From: an uncultured Blautia sp.
GTDB lineage: Bacteria; Bacillota; Clostridia; Lachnospirales; Lachnospiraceae
DNA length: 7,394 bases
Direction of reading: 5' to 3'
Assembly (NCBI GenBank): GCA_902476765.1
Contig: CABSEJ010000161.1
Span: 1-7,394, forward strand
The notes below the pieces were generated by a model. The model saw only the letters and a program-made list of their open reading frames with translations. It did no database searches and had not been told where the DNA came from. The translations under genes and the position numbers were made by a program. Positions 5,995-7,394 of this stretch are shown one piece after another (position 1 is the stretch's first letter; each line of letters begins with the position of its first letter).

Positions 5995-6006
5995 AAACGC
6001 TATAAT
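5978..6006 (+). promoter_or_regulatory. Strong promoter of the putative non-coding RNA
   Basis: TTTACA (5978-5983) and a perfect TATAAT (6001-6006) are separated by exactly 17 nt, close to the sigma-70 consensus, giving an expected start near 6013. The -35 box lies inside the last codons of the PBECR-like gene, so the RNA has its own promoter but is physically interlocked with that gene. Confidence 0.65.
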
Positions 6007-6012
6007 GTAAAT

Positions 6013-6253
6013 ACACTAAGCAGAGAGATATTTGAAGTAGAGATTGTGCTGCTACGCACCCTTTGGGTCAAAAGAAATGTGGGAAGGGGCACACCCACCG
6101 AATATCTTTCTGTTTTTGTAATTATAGCGATTGTAAATGTTGCCAGGCAGGTTTTATGCGCCCATAAATAACCAGTATTGCAAAAGGAGACTTTCCCGTT
6201 TGGATTCAAGGCTTTGAAAAAGCCTGAATCTTACAGGGAAGTCTCCTTTTTTT
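6013..6253 (+). ncRNA. Putative independent structured non-coding RNA of about 240 nt, family not assigned
   Basis: The stretch has no credible gene on either strand but holds a promoter, dense helices and a terminator. Domain I is closed by 14 continuous pairs (6021-6034 with 6099-6112, two of them G-U). Inside it are GUGGG/CCCAC (6079-6083 with 6094-6098) and a possible H-type pseudoknot: GUAG 6037-6040 with CUAC 6052-6055, and GUGC 6046-6049 with GCAC 6056-6059. Domain II is closed by UUUUGUAAU (6114-6122) with AUUGCAAAA (6177-6185). It contains the hairpins GCGAU/GUUGC (6127-6131, 6139-6143) and GGUUUUAUG (6150-6158) with CAUAA plus AACC (6163-6173). Domain III is the terminator. The next plus-strand stretch has no gene and the neighbour is antisense, so it is not an obvious riboswitch. 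The orphan clostridial raiA-type RNAs are a class worth testing; this is a guess, not an identification. Confidence 0.68.
6182..6253 (+). terminator. Long intrinsic terminator hairpin, probably bidirectional
   Basis: AAAAGGAGAC (6182-6191) pairs with GTCTCCTTTT (6241-6250) over 10 bp, then TT and CCC (6195-6197) with GGG (6236-6238) and AA, with one bulged base. After an internal loop, GATTCA (6203-6208) pairs with TGAATC (6225-6230) and GGCTTT (6210-6215) with AAAGCC (6219-6224). A seven-T run (6247-6253) follows on the plus strand. On the minus strand the same hairpin ends in four T, so it may also end the pyruvate:ferredoxin oxidoreductase transcript. Confidence 0.85.
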
Positions 6254-6260
6254 GGTATCA

Positions 6261-6292
6261 AGGGTTTAAATCGGTGTCATCCGACTAGCCCT
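6261..6292 (-). other. Small hairpin in the 3' region of the pyruvate:ferredoxin oxidoreductase gene
   Basis: AGGG (6261-6264) can pair with CCCT (6289-6292), and TCGG (6271-6274) with CCGA (6281-6284), around an internal loop and a 6-nt loop. No T-run follows on the minus strand, so by itself it is a poor terminator. It may act as an mRNA 3'-end structure ahead of the larger hairpin at 6182-6253. Confidence 0.3.
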
Positions 6293-6336
6293 CTTTCACT
6301 CGTTTGGACACATATTTATTCCCGCAAGCAGACTAA

Positions 6337-7394
6337 TTACTCTTCTGTCTTTCCGTACAGAGTAACCAGTTTGTTCAGGTAAGCATATCTTTCCTTAGCT
6401 TCTGCTTCATTCTTAGCGAACAGTCTGGCTGCCTTTTCCGGATTAGAGCGTTTCAGAGAATTGTAACGAACCTCTCCATCCAGGAATTCCTGATAGCCTT
6501 CAGCTGCAGGAGCCTTGGAATCCAGTGTGAACTTGTTCTCAGCAGCAGGATTGAAGCGGAAGTTGTGCCAGTATCCGCACTTAACTGCCAGTTCTTCCTC
6601 TGTCTGAGCCTTGCTCATACCCTTCTTAATACCATGGTTGATACATGGAGCATAAGCAATAATCAGAGATGGTCCCGGATAAGCCTCTGCCTCTGCAATA
6701 GCTTTTACCGTCTGGTTGAAGTCAGCACCCATAGCAATCTGTGCAACGTATACATAGCCGTAGCTCATAGCGATGGAAGCCATATCTTTCTTCTTAACCT
6801 CTTTACCGCCTGCAGCGAACTGAGCGATAGCACCTGTTGGTGTAGATTTAGAAGACTGACCGCCGGTATTGGAGTAAACCTCTGTATCGAATACCATTAC
6901 ATTGATATCCTGACCGGAAGCTAATACATGGTCAACACCGCCGAATCCGATGTCGTAAGCCCATCCGTCGCCGCCGAATACCCACTGGGATTTCTTAGCC
7001 AGGAAGTCTTTATTCTTAACAATATCTTTGCAAACGTCACAGTCAACGCCTTCTAATGCTGCTACTAACTTGTCTGTAGCCGCACCGTTTGTAATACCGC
7101 TGTTAAAGGTATCCAGCCATTCCTGGCAAGCTGCTTTCACTTCTTCAGATGCTTCTGCAGAAGCCATTACAGACTCAACTTTTGTCTTTAATCCGCCACG
7201 GATTGCTTTCTGAGCCAGCAGCATACCGTAACCAAACTCAGCGTTGTCCTCGAACAGAGAGTTGGACCATGCAGGACCCTGTCCCTTAGCGTTTACAGTA
7301 TATGGTGTGGACGGTGAAGAGTTACCCCAGATGGAGGAACATCCTGTAGCATTTGCAATGTACATTCTGTCACCGAACAGCTGTGTGATCAGTT
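6337..7394 (-). CDS. nifJ: Pyruvate:ferredoxin (flavodoxin) oxidoreductase, C-terminal part, partial at its N-terminal end
   Basis: This is the C-terminal end of the single-chain PFOR, which converts pyruvate and CoA to acetyl-CoA, CO2 and reduced ferredoxin, a central cytoplasmic step in anaerobic fermentation. About 351 residues are visible out of roughly 1,170-1,180 in the family; the open frame continues past base 7394, so the Met at 7363-7365 is internal. Landmarks are QLFGDRM, ANATGCSSIWG (a cluster-ligand Cys), STPYTVNAKGQGPAW, the TPP motif GDGWAYDIGFGG, FDTEVYSNTGGQSSKSTPTG, and YAPCINHGIKKG, which carries the Cys known to complete the proximal [4Fe-4S] cluster. The CxxC pair of that cluster and the N-terminal domains lie outside. 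The stop is TAA at 6337-6339. It is on the same strand as the left-hand operon but separated by the plus-strand island, so it is a separate unit. Confidence 0.97.
   Translation of the reverse strand, partial: LITQLFGDRMYIANATGCSSIWGNSSPSTPYTVNAKGQGPAWSNSLFEDNAEFGYGMLLAQKAIRGGLKTKVESVMASAEASEEVKAACQEWLDTFNSGITNGAATDKLVAALEGVDCDVCKDIVKNKDFLAKKSQWVFGGDGWAYDIGFGGVDHVLASGQDINVMVFDTEVYSNTGGQSSKSTPTGAIAQFAAGGKEVKKKDMASIAMSYGYVYVAQIAMGADFNQTVKAIAEAEAYPGPSLIIAYAPCINHGIKKGMSKAQTEEELAVKCGYWHNFRFNPAAENKFTLDSKAPAAEGYQEFLDGEVRYNSLKRSNPEKAARLFAKNEAEAKERYAYLNKLVTLYGKTEE

Noticed and set aside
6021..6112. Lysine riboswitch (L box) resemblance, from GAAGTAGAG, CTTTGGG and CCGAA pieces in a similar order
   Set aside because: The closing helix and the following domains do not match the five-helix lysine aptamer, and no gene follows on the same strand for it to control.
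6000..6209. 69-codon open frame on the minus strand across the RNA region
   Set aside because: It has no family pattern and overlaps, on the opposite strand, the promoter and paired segments of the putative RNA. It also ends next to the terminator and looks like a chance frame.
6013..6253. 6S RNA, tmRNA, SRP RNA or RNase P RNA
   Set aside because: The size is wrong for tmRNA and RNase P, the SRP GGAAG-type apical loop and RNase P signature segments are not seen, and the multi-domain fold is unlike the single long rod of 6S RNA.
6565..6924. 119-codon plus-strand frame opposite the pyruvate:ferredoxin oxidoreductase
   Set aside because: It is a shadow of a strongly conserved coding sequence with biased codon use, and its product has no family pattern.

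Overview
The window reads as a chromosomal segment of a strictly anaerobic Firmicute, most likely a Clostridia member of the Lachnospiraceae type. The reasons are two different ferredoxin-dependent 2-oxoacid oxidoreductases, strong AGGAGG-type ribosome binding sites, moderate GC (roughly 45-50% by eye in the core genes) and an IclR-controlled catabolic cluster. Genus and species cannot be fixed from the sequence alone.

Right-to-left on the minus strand, from 5346 to 1, lies what looks like one catabolic locus. It contains an IclR-family regulator (5346-4588), a Glu/Leu/Phe/Val dehydrogenase-family enzyme (4380-3208), an MFS transporter (3069-1828), a small 2x[4Fe-4S] ferredoxin subunit (1813-1601), the alpha subunit VorB (1585-533) and the TPP-binding beta subunit (531 to beyond base 1). 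The last four genes are tightly packed (gaps of 14, 15 and 1 nt). The gamma subunit is not in view and is expected just past the left edge. The inferred pathway is: import of an amino acid or related solute, NAD(P)-linked oxidative deamination to a 2-oxoacid, then CoA- and ferredoxin-dependent oxidative decarboxylation to an acyl-CoA. Two residues that select glutamate in true glutamate dehydrogenases appear to be replaced in this dehydrogenase, which points to a non-glutamate amino acid. Between the regulator and the dehydrogenase are two near-identical 27-bp repeats (4403-4429 and 4473-4499), each built from GTTCT/AGAAC half-sites. They are the best candidates for the regulator's operators.

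The middle section on the plus strand is different. An AT-rich (about 30% GC by hand count) orphan gene at 5521-5994 resembles the PBECR-type (BECR-fold) nuclease domains known from phages and toxins. It is followed by a gene-free stretch, 5995-6336. That stretch holds a near-consensus promoter (TTTACA, 17 nt, TATAAT), a run of strong nested RNA helices including a possible H-type pseudoknot, and a long terminator hairpin with a seven-T tail. Together these define a probable independent structured non-coding RNA of about 240 nt (about 6013-6253). It is the most intriguing object in the window.

The right end (6337-7394, minus strand) is the C-terminal part of a single-chain pyruvate:ferredoxin oxidoreductase (NifJ/PFOR), whose N-terminal two-thirds lie beyond the right edge. 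The window therefore carries two architectures of the same enzyme superfamily: a multi-subunit VOR/KOR type and a fused PFOR.
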